Positions 1-8,298 of a stretch of 64,000 bases of DNA are shown in pieces. Under the pieces are notes generated by a model. It was not told the DNA's origin, ran no database searches, and saw nothing but the letters and a program-made list of their open reading frames with translations. Source of the DNA: Flavobacterium sp. HTF (GTDB lineage: Bacteria; Bacteroidota; Bacteroidia; Flavobacteriales; Flavobacteriaceae). The stretch covers positions 41,084 to 105,083 of the forward strand of contig NZ_QETH01000010.1 of assembly GCF_003105115.1 (NCBI RefSeq), in the 5' to 3' direction. The position numbers and the translations under genes are program-made. Within the stretch, counting starts at the first letter, position 1. Each line of letters opens with the position of its first letter.

Positions 1-419
1 CGCGTAACTTCTTCGGGGCTAAATTGTTTTGTAGAAACAACAGCCATTTTATTAACTGCTTTTGATTTGTTTGAACTTGAAGTAATGACAATTTCATTCA
101 ACGAATTAAATTTTTCCGTCATTGCGACTGTCAGCAAATTATCTTTACCGGTTGTGACATCCAGATCAGAAACAGAGGTACTTTCATATCCATCAAAACT
201 AATGCTGATGCTTTGTCGTCCTATAGGAATTTCAGGTAATGTAAAATTACCTTCCTGATCAGATGTAGTTTGATTTTCATCATTTCCGATTAACATGATT
301 ATCGCTCCGGAAATAGGTTTTTCAGATTGTTTGTCAATTATTTTTCCCTTGACAACTCCTGTCTGGGCATAAGTAGTGATGCCAAGAAGACTTAGAACAA
401 TCCATACTATTTTTTTCAT
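1..419 (-). CDS. TonB-dependent outer-membrane protein, N-terminal part (runs off the window)
   Basis: The frame opens with ATG at 417-419 on the minus strand and stays open to the window edge, so only about 139 residues are present. They begin with a signal peptide (MKKIVWIVLSLLGITTYAQ) followed by a carboxypeptidase-regulatory-like beta-sandwich (GVVKGKIIDKQSEKPISGA, later GNFTLPEIPIG and SISFDGYE). The last part (NEIVITSSSNKSKAVNKMAV, then SPEEVTR) resembles the start of a TonB plug domain. This order is typical of SusC/RagA-like or other TonB-dependent receptors of Bacteroidota, which import large nutrients across the outer membrane. The substrate cannot be told from this fragment. The barrel and C-terminus lie outside the window. 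Confidence 0.75.
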   Translation of the reverse strand, partial: MKKIVWIVLSLLGITTYAQTGVVKGKIIDKQSEKPISGAIIMLIGNDENQTTSDQEGNFTLPEIPIGRQSISISFDGYESTSVSDLDVTTGKDNLLTVAMTEKFNSLNEIVITSSSNKSKAVNKMAVVSTKQFSPEEVT

Positions 420-486
420 TTTGCTTTTGCTTTATTGGTTATAGAGCAAAAGTAAATCGTGGCATTTTCTTAAAAATTGACTAAAG

Positions 487-1068
487 TTAAGATTTACTGT
501 TTAATGTAAGACGAGTTCTTAAACGGCTCAGGCTTTCGGGTTTAATGCCTAAATAACTGGCAATATATTTTAGGGGAACTCTTTCGACAACTTTCGGCCT
601 GTCCTTAATAAACTTCAGATATCTTTCTTCTATTGTGATTGTTGACATTGATTTGTTTCGCGTGCTTAGACCTCTAATCGTTTTTTCCATCATATAAGGC
701 AAAAATGTAGCAAAAACAGGATAGTCACGAACCAATCTGTCAAAATCATTTTTGTAAAGAAAATATACACTGCAGTCTTCGAGAGCTTCAATGTACAAAA
801 GGGAAGGTTTTCCGTTTAAAAAACTGTCAATATCAGCATACCAGCAATTTTCAAAGAAAAAATTTCCGGTAAATTCTACACCATCTTCCAGGTAATAGTA
901 ACGAATACATCCTTCAATAATAAAAATCCCGAAATTGCAGACATTGCCTTCTACTAAAAGATGTTCTTTCTTTTTTACTTTTTTATAAACCAAAGCATTA
1001 AAAAAAGCCTGATTTTCAGCTTCATTACATTCTATAAATTGTGATAAATCGGTGATAACACTGTGCAT
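487..1068 (-). CDS. Crp/Fnr-family transcriptional regulator
   Basis: A 193-residue protein with an N-terminal cyclic-nucleotide-binding-like beta-barrel (about residues 1-115, including LLVEGNVCNFGIFIIEGCIR) and a C-terminal winged helix. The recognition region is PLKYIASYLGIKPESLSRLR at about 165-184, close to the usual Bacteroidota form. Such proteins act as cytosolic homodimeric DNA-binding regulators. The barrel lacks an obvious canonical cAMP-binding phosphate cassette, and there is no cysteine set suggesting a 4Fe-4S Fnr centre, so the ligand is unknown. It stands alone, 67 bp downstream of the divergently unrelated receptor start and followed by a 180-bp spacer. Confidence 0.85.
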   Translation of the reverse strand: MHSVITDLSQFIECNEAENQAFFNALVYKKVKKKEHLLVEGNVCNFGIFIIEGCIRYYYLEDGVEFTGNFFFENCWYADIDSFLNGKPSLLYIEALEDCSVYFLYKNDFDRLVRDYPVFATFLPYMMEKTIRGLSTRNKSMSTITIEERYLKFIKDRPKVVERVPLKYIASYLGIKPESLSRLRTRLTLNSKS

Positions 1069-1249
1069 GGATTTATTATGTCTTATAAATTAAATTTGAA
1101 TTTGGTATTTAAAAAATTATGACTAAAACTAATCAAAAAAATTGCAGCCCATATTATAATAATGTGAAATATCACAAATTAATCAACTAAGACAATTTTC
1201 TTTAAAAAAGAAAGAATCTCATTTACGCAAATAGCTAAGAATTAGCTTA

Positions 1250-2101
1250 TTATTTTCTGCTTTTTAAGAATTCCGCAAATTGTTTTGTATCAAAATAAAA
1301 TGGGCGAATGGCTGTAATTTTTCCGTTTTTTAAATCAAAATGTTCCGAAATTGGCATTGAAAGGTTTTTGCCGGATTTTTTTGCTTTGCAATTTATCGTA
1401 AAATATATAATTACCTCATTTTTGGAAGCATCGCTAAAATAAACAGGCTCCTTTTCTATCTGCAGCTCAAAAAACTCAGCCGATTTTGCATACATTTTTG
1501 TCCATTCATTAAAACCAACATAAGTTCCGCCGTACGGCAATCCTTCTGCCTGATTATAAATGGCTCCTTCCTCAATCAAAGTGGCCATTGTTGTAAAATC
1601 TCTCGTTTTAAAAAGGGATTCAAAATATTGGGCAACGACTTTAAAATTTTCCGTTTCAAGATTTTTTAAAACATCAACCTCCGGCTGTACAACTTCAGAA
1701 TTCCAAAAACCTATAATTTTAGCCACCTGACCTTTGCCATTTAATCTGGCAAAATCACGGCCCGTCATAATCAGTTTATTATTGGAATCAAAAATTTTCC
1801 AGTCCCAACTTACATAATTGTCCTTGACCACTTTTGGACCGGAAGTCAGAACAGCATTAGGATTTTTTTTGTAAAACTCATTGATAACATTATTAAAGGC
1901 TGCTGTTCCCTTTATTGATGCAGAAGGATCTTCAAAAGTACTGTCTTCTAACCAAATTGTTTTTATCAGTTTTAATCTCGTGTCACTATTGCGTTCCTGC
2001 CATACTTTTTCGTAAACCGAAATTGGATATAACTTATCCTTCTTTTGAGCCACAAGATTATTAAGCATAAAAAGTAAGCAAATAAAGTAGATTTTTCTCA
2101 T
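1250..2101 (-). CDS. Secreted protein with two NTF2/SnoaL-like domains
   Basis: A 283-residue protein with a signal peptide (MRKIYFICLLFMLNNLVAQ). Two segments, about residues 30-140 and 150-283, each read like an NTF2-like cone: the first has IWLEDSTFEDPSASIKGTAA and WDWKIFDSNNKLIMTGRDF; the second has FESLFKTRDFTTMATLIEEG and FYFDTKQFAEFL. NTF2-like domains serve as small-molecule binding pockets or enzymes, and a tandem exported version is a plausible ligand binder, but no catalytic residues can be assigned. It is transcribed alone. The tandem-domain reading is my inference; the export signal is clear. Confidence 0.65.
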   Translation of the reverse strand: MRKIYFICLLFMLNNLVAQKKDKLYPISVYEKVWQERNSDTRLKLIKTIWLEDSTFEDPSASIKGTAAFNNVINEFYKKNPNAVLTSGPKVVKDNYVSWDWKIFDSNNKLIMTGRDFARLNGKGQVAKIIGFWNSEVVQPEVDVLKNLETENFKVVAQYFESLFKTRDFTTMATLIEEGAIYNQAEGLPYGGTYVGFNEWTKMYAKSAEFFELQIEKEPVYFSDASKNEVIIYFTINCKAKKSGKNLSMPISEHFDLKNGKITAIRPFYFDTKQFAEFLKSRK

Positions 2102-2217
2102 AAGTAGTTAAATTAGATTTAGTTAAAACTCTTTTTTAAAAGTACAAAATCAAATTTACAATACCTTACAAAATGACAATAATTTGCCGTTTTAAAATCT
2201 TACTTCCAGGCAAATTT

Positions 2218-2817
2218 CTACCCTTGTACAGATACTTTATCCTTAAATGCAAAAGTGTTTTTAAGCTGATTTTTCCAGTTTTCAATACTTTCGTCCGAAG
2301 CTCTGTCTGCTTTATCAAAATAAAAATGCTTTTGAATTTCAAAACCACAGTAATTAAAAATCCCTGTATCAGAAGTCAGTGCCAAAGCCTTGTCCATTCC
2401 GGATGCTTCATATTCAGCATTTGATTTTCCGTGAGAATTGACAATAACAGCTCTCTTCCCGGTTAATAATCCTTTCTGAACGCCATTATCATAACGATAA
2501 GCAAATCCGTAACTAAAAACACGGTCAATATATCCTTTCATGACAGCAGGCATTCCGGTCCACCAAATTGGATACACAAAAATAATCCGGTCTGCCCAGG
2601 TAATAAAATCCTGTTCTGTTTGTATTTCCGGTGCTACTTTGCCCATACGTTGCGCGTTCATGTCATTTAAGGAAAACACAGGATTAAAACTGATTTCGTA
2701 TAAATCACGAACTTCTGTTTCTTCTCCGGATTCCTCAAGGCTTTCTACTATGGTCTGTTTGAAAAAATGGTTTAAACTACCTGAATTTGGATGTGCATAA
2801 ATGATTAAATTTTTCAT
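2218..2817 (-). CDS. NAD(P)H quinone oxidoreductase, flavodoxin fold
   Basis: A 199-residue protein of the NAD(P)H dehydrogenase (quinone)/MdaB-like Flavodoxin_2 family. It starts with the FMN/FAD phosphate-binding segment LIIYAHPNSGSLN (residues 4-16) and has the family hallmark YPIWWTGMPAVMKGYIDRVF at 82-101. Members use NAD(P)H to reduce quinones or electrophiles by two electrons in the cytosol, often induced by electrophile stress. The gene lies downstream of an SDR oxidoreductase and two AraC-type regulators on the same strand. A terminator-like hairpin at 2909-2942 separates it from the SDR gene, so it probably has its own promoter. Confidence 0.88.
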   Translation of the reverse strand: MKNLIIYAHPNSGSLNHFFKQTIVESLEESGEETEVRDLYEISFNPVFSLNDMNAQRMGKVAPEIQTEQDFITWADRIIFVYPIWWTGMPAVMKGYIDRVFSYGFAYRYDNGVQKGLLTGKRAVIVNSHGKSNAEYEASGMDKALALTSDTGIFNYCGFEIQKHFYFDKADRASDESIENWKNQLKNTFAFKDKVSVQG

Positions 2818-2908
2818 GTTTTTAAGTTTTAAAGATTAACATGACAAATGTAGAATGCCAAACTCAGGCAAAATTGTACGAAAACGAAATCCGTAATTTC
2901 CTGAAACA

Positions 2909-2942
2909 AAAAATTCCTGACGAAATGGTCAGGAATTTTTTT
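2909..2942 (-). terminator. Rho-independent terminator of the SDR gene
   Basis: Arms AAATTCCTGAC and GTCAGGAATTT form a stem with a short loop and A/T runs on both sides. It sits just past the stop codon of the SDR gene on the minus strand. Confidence 0.75.
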
Positions 2943-2959
2943 GAGTTTTTTAAATTGAA

Positions 2960-3799
2960 TTAAAAATTAGTTGATACCGTTACTGATTTCCATTTTTCTA
3001 AATCAGCTTCCACTTCTTCAATTTTTGCATTTGCCATATTATAGGCGTCTTCTCCTAAGAATAAATGCAAGGGTGGATTTTTTTCATTGCTCATTTGAAT
3101 TAAGGCATCAACAGCTTTTTCAGGATCTCCTGGCTGATTTCCGTTAATTTCATTCTGATGTGCTATTACTGACTGACGTGCTTCTTCGTAATCTGCAATC
3201 GGATTTTTAGGCAATCCCATCGAATCTCCGGTTAAAAAACTGGTTCTGAAATATCCAGGATACACCAAAGTCACATTAATACCAAAAGCTTTTGCTTCTG
3301 CTCTTAAACCTTCTGTAAGCCCGGCAACTGCAAATTTAGTCGAACAGTAAATGCCCCAACCCGGAAAACCGCCGTGATATCCTCCAATAGAAGCGATATT
3401 AAAAATATGCCCTGACTTATTGGCTCTCAATTTTGGCATTGTGTTACGAATAACGTTTAGTAAACCAAACACGTTGATATCATAATTGCGTCTTGATTCT
3501 TCGTCAGAAAGTTCTTCAAGCGTACCTACCTGCCCATAGCCGGCATTGTTTACCACAACATCAATCGTTTTAAAATGGCTGATTGTTTTTGCCACCGCAT
3601 CCTTAACGCTGCTTTCTGTCACAAGGTCTACAGCTAAGGGTAAAAACTGATCTGATGTTTCGCCAACTTCTTTAATAAGTGAGTTAATATCTCTTGACGT
3701 GGCCGCAACCCTGTAACCGTTTGCTAATAATTTCTGAACTAAGATTAACCCCAAACCTTTTGAGGCTCCTGTTACAAACCATACTTTTTTAGTTTCCAT
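2960..3799 (-). CDS. Short-chain dehydrogenase/reductase (SDR) family oxidoreductase
   Basis: A 279-residue classical SDR. The Rossmann cofactor motif TGASKGLG is at residues 10-17, NNAG at 84-87, and the catalytic residues read as Ser137, Tyr151 and Lys155 (YCSTK). The Arg36 after strand 2 (ATSRD) suggests NADP(H) preference. It catalyses NAD(P)-dependent oxidation or reduction of an unknown alcohol or carbonyl substrate in the cytosol. It lies 86 bp downstream of an AraC-type regulator gene on the same strand, and such pairs are common, so that regulator may control it. The substrate cannot be predicted. Confidence 0.9.
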   Translation of the reverse strand: METKKVWFVTGASKGLGLILVQKLLANGYRVAATSRDINSLIKEVGETSDQFLPLAVDLVTESSVKDAVAKTISHFKTIDVVVNNAGYGQVGTLEELSDEESRRNYDINVFGLLNVIRNTMPKLRANKSGHIFNIASIGGYHGGFPGWGIYCSTKFAVAGLTEGLRAEAKAFGINVTLVYPGYFRTSFLTGDSMGLPKNPIADYEEARQSVIAHQNEINGNQPGDPEKAVDALIQMSNEKNPPLHLFLGEDAYNMANAKIEEVEADLEKWKSVTVSTNF

Positions 3800-3885
3800 A
3801 ATTTATTATTGTTTTAATTACAAGGCAAAATTAGGTCAGAAGTAAAGGCGCGGGATAACGAAATTCAAACGTTTAATTACAAAAA

Positions 3886-4785
3886 TCAAACAGTTCTAAA
3901 TTGTCGCGGAGTAAGCTGGATATTCTTCTTGAAGAAATTATTAAAATGTGTCGGCTCTTCAAATCCCAGACTATAAGCAATCTCGGAGATATTCCAGTCC
4001 GTGTGTTTTAAAAGGATTTTGGCTTCCTGCAAAAGACGTTCTGCAATTACTTCTGAAGTCGTTTTTTGAGTAGTTTCTTTTAATGCCCTGTTTAAATGAT
4101 TGACATGAATCGTTAACTGATTGGCAAAATCTGCTGCCGAACGCAAAGTAAAACGCTGTCTCGAATTCTCAATCGGAAATTGTCTTTCCAGTAATTCCAG
4201 AAACAAAGACGAAATCCTGCTCGAAGCATTGGAGTGCTGATTTACAGAAAGATTTGCCGGCTGCATTTTCATCGCACTGTGGATTAATTCAAAAACCAGA
4301 TTACGCAATACATCATATTTATAAGTATAATCAGAATTAATTTCTTCCATCATCTGCTTGTAAATCAGTCGTATTTTTTCTGTTTGTTCCTTATTTATTG
4401 AAAAGATAAAATTTCCATTTGGTTTAAAAACCGGGTACTCTTTTAAATTCCCGAACTGATGAAAAAACGCCTCGGTAAACACACAGAAAAAACCCGTTTG
4501 ATGTTCTTCCAGCTGTTCCCAGTTATACGGAATCTGAGGATTGGCAAAAAACAAAGCCTGTTCTTCGATCTCCACAATCTTATCAGCGTAGTGTACTCTG
4601 TTTTTACCAATAATCAAACTGATCTTAAAGTAATCTTTACGGCTGTACGGAATCGGTTTTGCACTGCAGCCCATAAAATCATCCAACTCAAACACATTAA
4701 AATGTCCGATTTCTTTTTTAAGGTTATCGGGCATAAAATTGAGTTTGGAACGATAAAAATCTTCTATAGTTTCTGTTTTCTCCAT
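3886..4785 (-). CDS. AraC-family transcriptional regulator
   Basis: A 299-residue protein with an N-terminal cupin-like ligand/dimer region (about 20-180) and a C-terminal double helix-turn-helix (about 200-299). The second HTH reads WNISEIAYSLGFEEPTHFNN followed by FFKKNIQLTPRQFR, the AraC signature. It lies 33 bp downstream of another AraC-type gene and 86 bp upstream of the SDR gene, all on the minus strand. It probably activates a neighbouring oxidoreductase gene; the effector is unknown. The start ATG at 4783-4785 gives a normal family length. Confidence 0.9.
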   Translation of the reverse strand: MEKTETIEDFYRSKLNFMPDNLKKEIGHFNVFELDDFMGCSAKPIPYSRKDYFKISLIIGKNRVHYADKIVEIEEQALFFANPQIPYNWEQLEEHQTGFFCVFTEAFFHQFGNLKEYPVFKPNGNFIFSINKEQTEKIRLIYKQMMEEINSDYTYKYDVLRNLVFELIHSAMKMQPANLSVNQHSNASSRISSLFLELLERQFPIENSRQRFTLRSAADFANQLTIHVNHLNRALKETTQKTTSEVIAERLLQEAKILLKHTDWNISEIAYSLGFEEPTHFNNFFKKNIQLTPRQFRTV

Positions 4786-4818
4786 TTTGTAAAGTTACAA
4801 AATTCAAACAAACTCTAT

Positions 4819-5634
4819 TTACTTAGAACTGCAAATATCTTGTTGGAATTTCAGAAATTTAGTCGGAGACAAATTCATATAATATCTAAAATCATGAATA
4901 AGCTGACTTTGATCATAATAACCACATCCGTCTACAATTTGCAGCCAGTCTGTTTTTTCTGCTTTCTGAATATTTTGCTGAATCTGCTCAACAGCTTTTA
5001 AAAAGCGTTCGTATCGGGTCACCTCTTTTATCGTATAACCAAAAAACTTTTTTTGACTGAGCTGAATATTACGTTCTGTCTGGTTGGTTTGTGAGGCAAT
5101 GGCCTTAATAGGATGTAAAGACTCATTTTTAAAATCGGCCAAAAGACTCATAATTGTATTTTGTTCCCTTAAATAGGGTCTGCAGAAATCTAATATAACA
5201 GACACACGTTGTCTGGAATCAGGGATTATTTGTAATTCTTCCCACAATGCATTAAAACAATTTTCCGGAATTAAAGCGTCGGGATGAATTGGAAGTGAAT
5301 GCGTTAAGAGCGCATTTCCAAAAAAACGATAGAAAGCATCTTCCTTAAAATTAGCCACAAGAATTTCTGAACCTGGTTCTAACGTATAATCAAAAGCCTG
5401 TTTTATTGGCCCTAAAACAAGACATTTTTCAGCCTCCAAAACAGTATTATTTTGTGATTTTAAGTATCCTTTGGTTCCGAAATTAAAAACCAAAATGGTC
5501 TGAAAACTAGGTAATAAAGTTTTTGTAATCGCAATATCTGTTTTGTTTTCTGCAAAATAGAAATGCGAAAAAACAGATTCAAATTCTGAAGGAACAGCAA
5601 TTCTGTAATTGTTATTTTCTTCAGAATCTTTCAT
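4819..5634 (-). CDS. AraC-type helix-turn-helix protein with a DUF6597-like sensor
   Basis: A 271-residue protein. The N-terminal half (about 10-150) resembles the DUF6597 small beta domain of AraC-like regulators (FQTILVFNFGTKGYLKSQ, CLVLGPIKQAFDYTLEPGSE). The C-terminal half has a divergent AraC HTH with NQTERNIQLSQKKFFGYTIK and the second helix set GCGYYDQSQLIHDFRYYMNL followed by SPTKFL. It is 21 bp downstream of lipB and 33 bp upstream of a second AraC-family gene, so three genes may be cotranscribed. Target genes and ligand are unknown. Confidence 0.82.
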   Translation of the reverse strand: MKDSEENNNYRIAVPSEFESVFSHFYFAENKTDIAITKTLLPSFQTILVFNFGTKGYLKSQNNTVLEAEKCLVLGPIKQAFDYTLEPGSEILVANFKEDAFYRFFGNALLTHSLPIHPDALIPENCFNALWEELQIIPDSRQRVSVILDFCRPYLREQNTIMSLLADFKNESLHPIKAIASQTNQTERNIQLSQKKFFGYTIKEVTRYERFLKAVEQIQQNIQKAEKTDWLQIVDGCGYYDQSQLIHDFRYYMNLSPTKFLKFQQDICSSK

Positions 5635-5655
5635 CTTATTTTTTGGTATAAAGTA

Positions 5656-6360
5656 TTATTTCGAAACAAATTCCGCTTCGAACAATTCAGTCAGATGCTT
5701 CAGGATTTTGGCTTTTACTTCTTCCTCATCTACTTTTTCTACGCCTAATTCTACGTTTAAGGAAGTAACTCCTTTTCCGCGAATTCCACACGGAATTATA
5801 TTATCAAAATAGCCCAAATCTACATTTACATTTAGTGCAAATCCGTGCATGGTTACCCAGCGTGAAGCGCGTACGCCAAGCGCACAAATTTTTCGCGCAA
5901 ACGGAGTTCCAACGTCCAGCCATACACCGGTTTCGCCTTCGCTTCGCCCACATTTTAAGCCATATTCTCCCAAAGTCAGGATAATAGACTCTTCTAGAAA
6001 ACGCAAATATTTATGAATATCGGTAAAAAAGTTTTCTAAATCTAAAATCGGATAACCTACAATTTGTCCTGGTCCGTGATACGTAATATCCCCTCCGCGG
6101 TTGATTTTATAGAAAGTTGCTCCTTTGGCTTCCAGCTGTTTTTCGTTTAAAAGAAGATTTTCCAGGTCACCGCTTTTTCCTAAAGTATAAACATGTGGAT
6201 GTTCTACAAAAAGCAAATAATTTGGAGTGGGCAGATCAAGTTCTTCTCTTCTGTTTTTTATTTTTAAATCAACAATATCCTTAAAAAGTTCTTCCTGATA
6301 TTCCCATGTTGATTTATAATCTTTACTTCCTAAATCTTGAAGTTGAATTTTTTTATTCAT
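5656..6360 (-). CDS. lipB: Octanoyltransferase (lipoate biosynthesis)
   Basis: LipB moves an octanoyl group from acyl carrier protein onto the lipoyl domains of 2-oxoacid dehydrogenases and the glycine cleavage H protein, the first step of lipoic acid synthesis. The 234-residue protein carries the family motif RGGDITYHGPGQIVGYP at 88-104, the lysine of the active site at Lys157 (ARKICALGVRASRWVTMHG) and the catalytic cysteine at Cys191 (PCGI). Length is usual. The start is 5 bp after the stop of a lipoprotein gene, indicating one transcript with two paralogous lipoproteins upstream. No lipA is seen in the window. Confidence 0.97.
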   Translation of the reverse strand: MNKKIQLQDLGSKDYKSTWEYQEELFKDIVDLKIKNRREELDLPTPNYLLFVEHPHVYTLGKSGDLENLLLNEKQLEAKGATFYKINRGGDITYHGPGQIVGYPILDLENFFTDIHKYLRFLEESIILTLGEYGLKCGRSEGETGVWLDVGTPFARKICALGVRASRWVTMHGFALNVNVDLGYFDNIIPCGIRGKGVTSLNVELGVEKVDEEEVKAKILKHLTELFEAEFVSK

Positions 6361-6365
6361 TTTAA

Positions 6366-7121
6366 TTATTTTTCAAACTCTACGTCAAAGTTGAGTTTGT
6401 CAGGATTCTCCATATAATCCGTAAAAGGGTATTGAATTGTAATTGTTTTTTTATCCTCACTAAATAAAGCATTTGGATTAGAAACTTTTTTGACTTTTTT
6501 CGGGAAATGATATTTTATAACATAATTTGACGAGGCAAAAATCATTTTAGACATATCCGGCGCAGTGTCTTTGGCTTTTTCGGCCAGTTTTTGCTGGTCG
6601 ATTACTGCTGTACGTGTAAATTTCTTTCCGTTATAAGTGTAACTTAATTTACTGTTGTTATTCCCAAAATTACTTCCAAAAGGAGTTCCGGCACCGCCAC
6701 TTTCTAACTTTTGAAACGTGCTTAAGGTTTGTAATACGTCCTGTAATTCGTTTACATTTTTAAAATCTGTAGAAAGGTTCATTACAAACTCTTTTTTCTC
6801 AGCACTCATTTTGGTGTGAACCACAAAGTTTTCAATCTTTTTCAGTTCTTTTTGAGATTCCGGTGAAAGCTTGGCAATACTGTCTTTTTTGGCTTCAAAT
6901 AATTGTTTGAAAGTAAAAGTAGAATCAATATCTTTTTTAGCGGAAGCTCCCATCTGATTACCAATCTGATCACCAGCCATTGCCATTAAAGAAGAGCCGT
7001 CCATGTCAACAGAAAACTTTCCTGTGCCATTATCATTGAGGTAAATATTTTCAGTAAAAGTACAGCTTGTAAGTGTTGCCAGTAAAAAAGAAAAACTAAG
7101 TAATTTATATAATTTTATCAT
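6366..7121 (-). CDS. Lipoprotein, paralogue of the next upstream gene
   Basis: A 251-residue protein with a lipoprotein signal peptide ending in LATLTSC (cysteine at about 20). The mature start (TFTENIYLNDNGTGKFSVDM) matches that of the upstream gene (TETISLNPDGSGTIEV), and both end with a YPFTDYMENPDKLNFDVEF / LPILDYLQNPEIGNLEVV type segment. They are therefore paralogues of one envelope lipoprotein family whose function I do not recognise. The middle is Lys- and Ser-rich with no catalytic motif. It ends 5 bp before lipB. Confidence 0.8.
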   Translation of the reverse strand: MIKLYKLLSFSFLLATLTSCTFTENIYLNDNGTGKFSVDMDGSSLMAMAGDQIGNQMGASAKKDIDSTFTFKQLFEAKKDSIAKLSPESQKELKKIENFVVHTKMSAEKKEFVMNLSTDFKNVNELQDVLQTLSTFQKLESGGAGTPFGSNFGNNNSKLSYTYNGKKFTRTAVIDQQKLAEKAKDTAPDMSKMIFASSNYVIKYHFPKKVKKVSNPNALFSEDKKTITIQYPFTDYMENPDKLNFDVEFEK

Positions 7122-7201
7122 GGTTTATTTTTATTCAAATATACGAAGAGATTTTTTAATTGTATAAATCGTTGATTTGTTTAAATTTTACTGATTTTAT
7201 T

Positions 7202-7927
7202 TTAATCCAGTACTACTTCGAGATTCCCAATTTCAGGATTTTGCAGATAATCTAAAATTGGCAAAACGAGATGAACCGATTTTTTATCAGGGCTGACCAC
7301 TGCTTTTTCATATGAAACTGATTTTATTTTTCGGGGAAAATTGTAATTCAGAGTAATTGAATGTACTAACTTAAATCCTCCCGTTTGCTTTTTAAATTCT
7401 TCAACCTCATTCTGTTTTCTCTTTAATTCTTCGTGGTTGGTAATCTTTACCATCCTTTTAAATAGTGTTCCATCAAAATAATAGCTAATATTAAAGTAAT
7501 GATCCTCTGCGCTTAAAGCATAATTATGTTGCAGGTCACTGGCATAATCTTCTGTTTTGTATAAATCTGCAATTGATTCTGCCTTATTAAAATCCTGTAT
7601 AAAAGTACTTTTGAATTCTTTCTCAAACGAACTTTCTTTTATATAGACTTTTACATCTTTGTATTTATTGAAAATAACCTTTTCTGATAAAGGAAGCTTT
7701 GAAAAATTCTCAGCGTATTTTGTTATAAATTCATTAAAAACAAAGGTTGTATCCTTAAATCTTTCTTCATCATTATATTTTACACCACTCAATTGCATAT
7801 AACTGTTTTCGTCGCGAATCGCTACTACTTCTATAGTACCGCTTCCGTCAGGATTCAGAGAAATTGTTTCTGTTATCTGGCAGCCGGTAATAAAAATAAA
7901 CATTAAAAAGGTAAGTAGTTTTTTCAT
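7202..7927 (-). CDS. Lipoprotein, first gene of the lipB transcript
   Basis: A 241-residue protein with signal peptide MKKLLTFLMFIFITGC and a lipobox cysteine at 16. It is a paralogue of the following gene, sharing the N-terminal beta strand ETISLNPDGSGTIEV and the C-terminal FPRKIKSVSYEKAVVSPDKK, comparable with FPKKVKKVSNPNALFSEDKK in the neighbour. It probably sits in the inner leaflet of the outer membrane or the outer leaflet of the inner membrane. The spacing to the paralogue is 80 bp. Function unknown. Confidence 0.78.
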   Translation of the reverse strand: MKKLLTFLMFIFITGCQITETISLNPDGSGTIEVVAIRDENSYMQLSGVKYNDEERFKDTTFVFNEFITKYAENFSKLPLSEKVIFNKYKDVKVYIKESSFEKEFKSTFIQDFNKAESIADLYKTEDYASDLQHNYALSAEDHYFNISYYFDGTLFKRMVKITNHEELKRKQNEVEEFKKQTGGFKLVHSITLNYNFPRKIKSVSYEKAVVSPDKKSVHLVLPILDYLQNPEIGNLEVVLD

Positions 7928-8104
7928 TTATTTTTTAAGTCCTGAGGTTTTGTGCTGCTAAGATAGTGAGTATTTTTTGATTGAATTCTTACGCTTTTGG
8001 GTTTGTTTTGTGTTTTAAAGTTTATCCAAATTAACCGAAATAAAGATATTGCATCGAACTAAAAGTTGTAACCAAAACATCTTATAAAAACTAAATCTCT
8101 CGTT

Positions 8105-8155
8105 TAGCCCCGATAGAAGCGGCATTCTTTTTTGCTTTTTGCAAAAAAGATATAG
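8105..8155 (-). repeat. Structured intergenic element, copy 1
   Basis: Read on the minus strand: CTATATC, then a stem CTTTTTTGC / GCAAAAAAG (8127-8135 with 8141-8149), then AATGCCGCTTCTATCGGGGCTA. The same flanks occur around 61690-61744 with a different but still base-paired central stem. This points to a conserved nucleic-acid structure rather than simple sequence identity. Confidence 0.7.
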
Positions 8156-8245
8156 CGTCCCGAAGCTTCGGGAGCGGTACAAATGGCTTTGAAAAAACCT
8201 AATTTTCTGCTCCTGAAAAAACTACAATTATTTTCAAAATTTGAA

Positions 8246-8276
8246 ATTGCCATTTTTTCAAATTTAACTATCTTTG
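8246..8276 (+). promoter_or_regulatory. Bacteroidota-type promoter of lysS
   Basis: ATTG at 8246-8249, a 19-bp spacer, then TATCTTTG at 8269-8276, matching the TTTG-N19-TAnnTTTG consensus. It lies 22 bp before the lysS start codon. Confidence 0.75.
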
Positions 8277-8298
8277 CGCACTTAAAAAACAGTATATA

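Larger units (their letters stand above)
7928..8298. other. Intergenic region between the lipB transcript and lysS
   Basis: This 371-bp divergent spacer holds one copy of a structured repeat (8105-8155, annotated separately), a perfect palindrome CCCGAAGCTTCGGG next to it at about 8159-8172, and the lysS promoter at its right end. A weaker TATCTTAG box on the minus strand (7958-7965) could serve the lipoprotein-lipB transcript. No coding potential is seen. Confidence 0.6.

Noticed and set aside
2173..2424. An 83-aa plus-strand ORF near the quinone reductase
   Set aside because: It mirrors the 3' end of the quinone reductase gene and has no signal or motif.
4459..5001. A 180-aa plus-strand ORF
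   Set aside because: It overlaps two solid AraC-type genes on the other strand and shows no domain.
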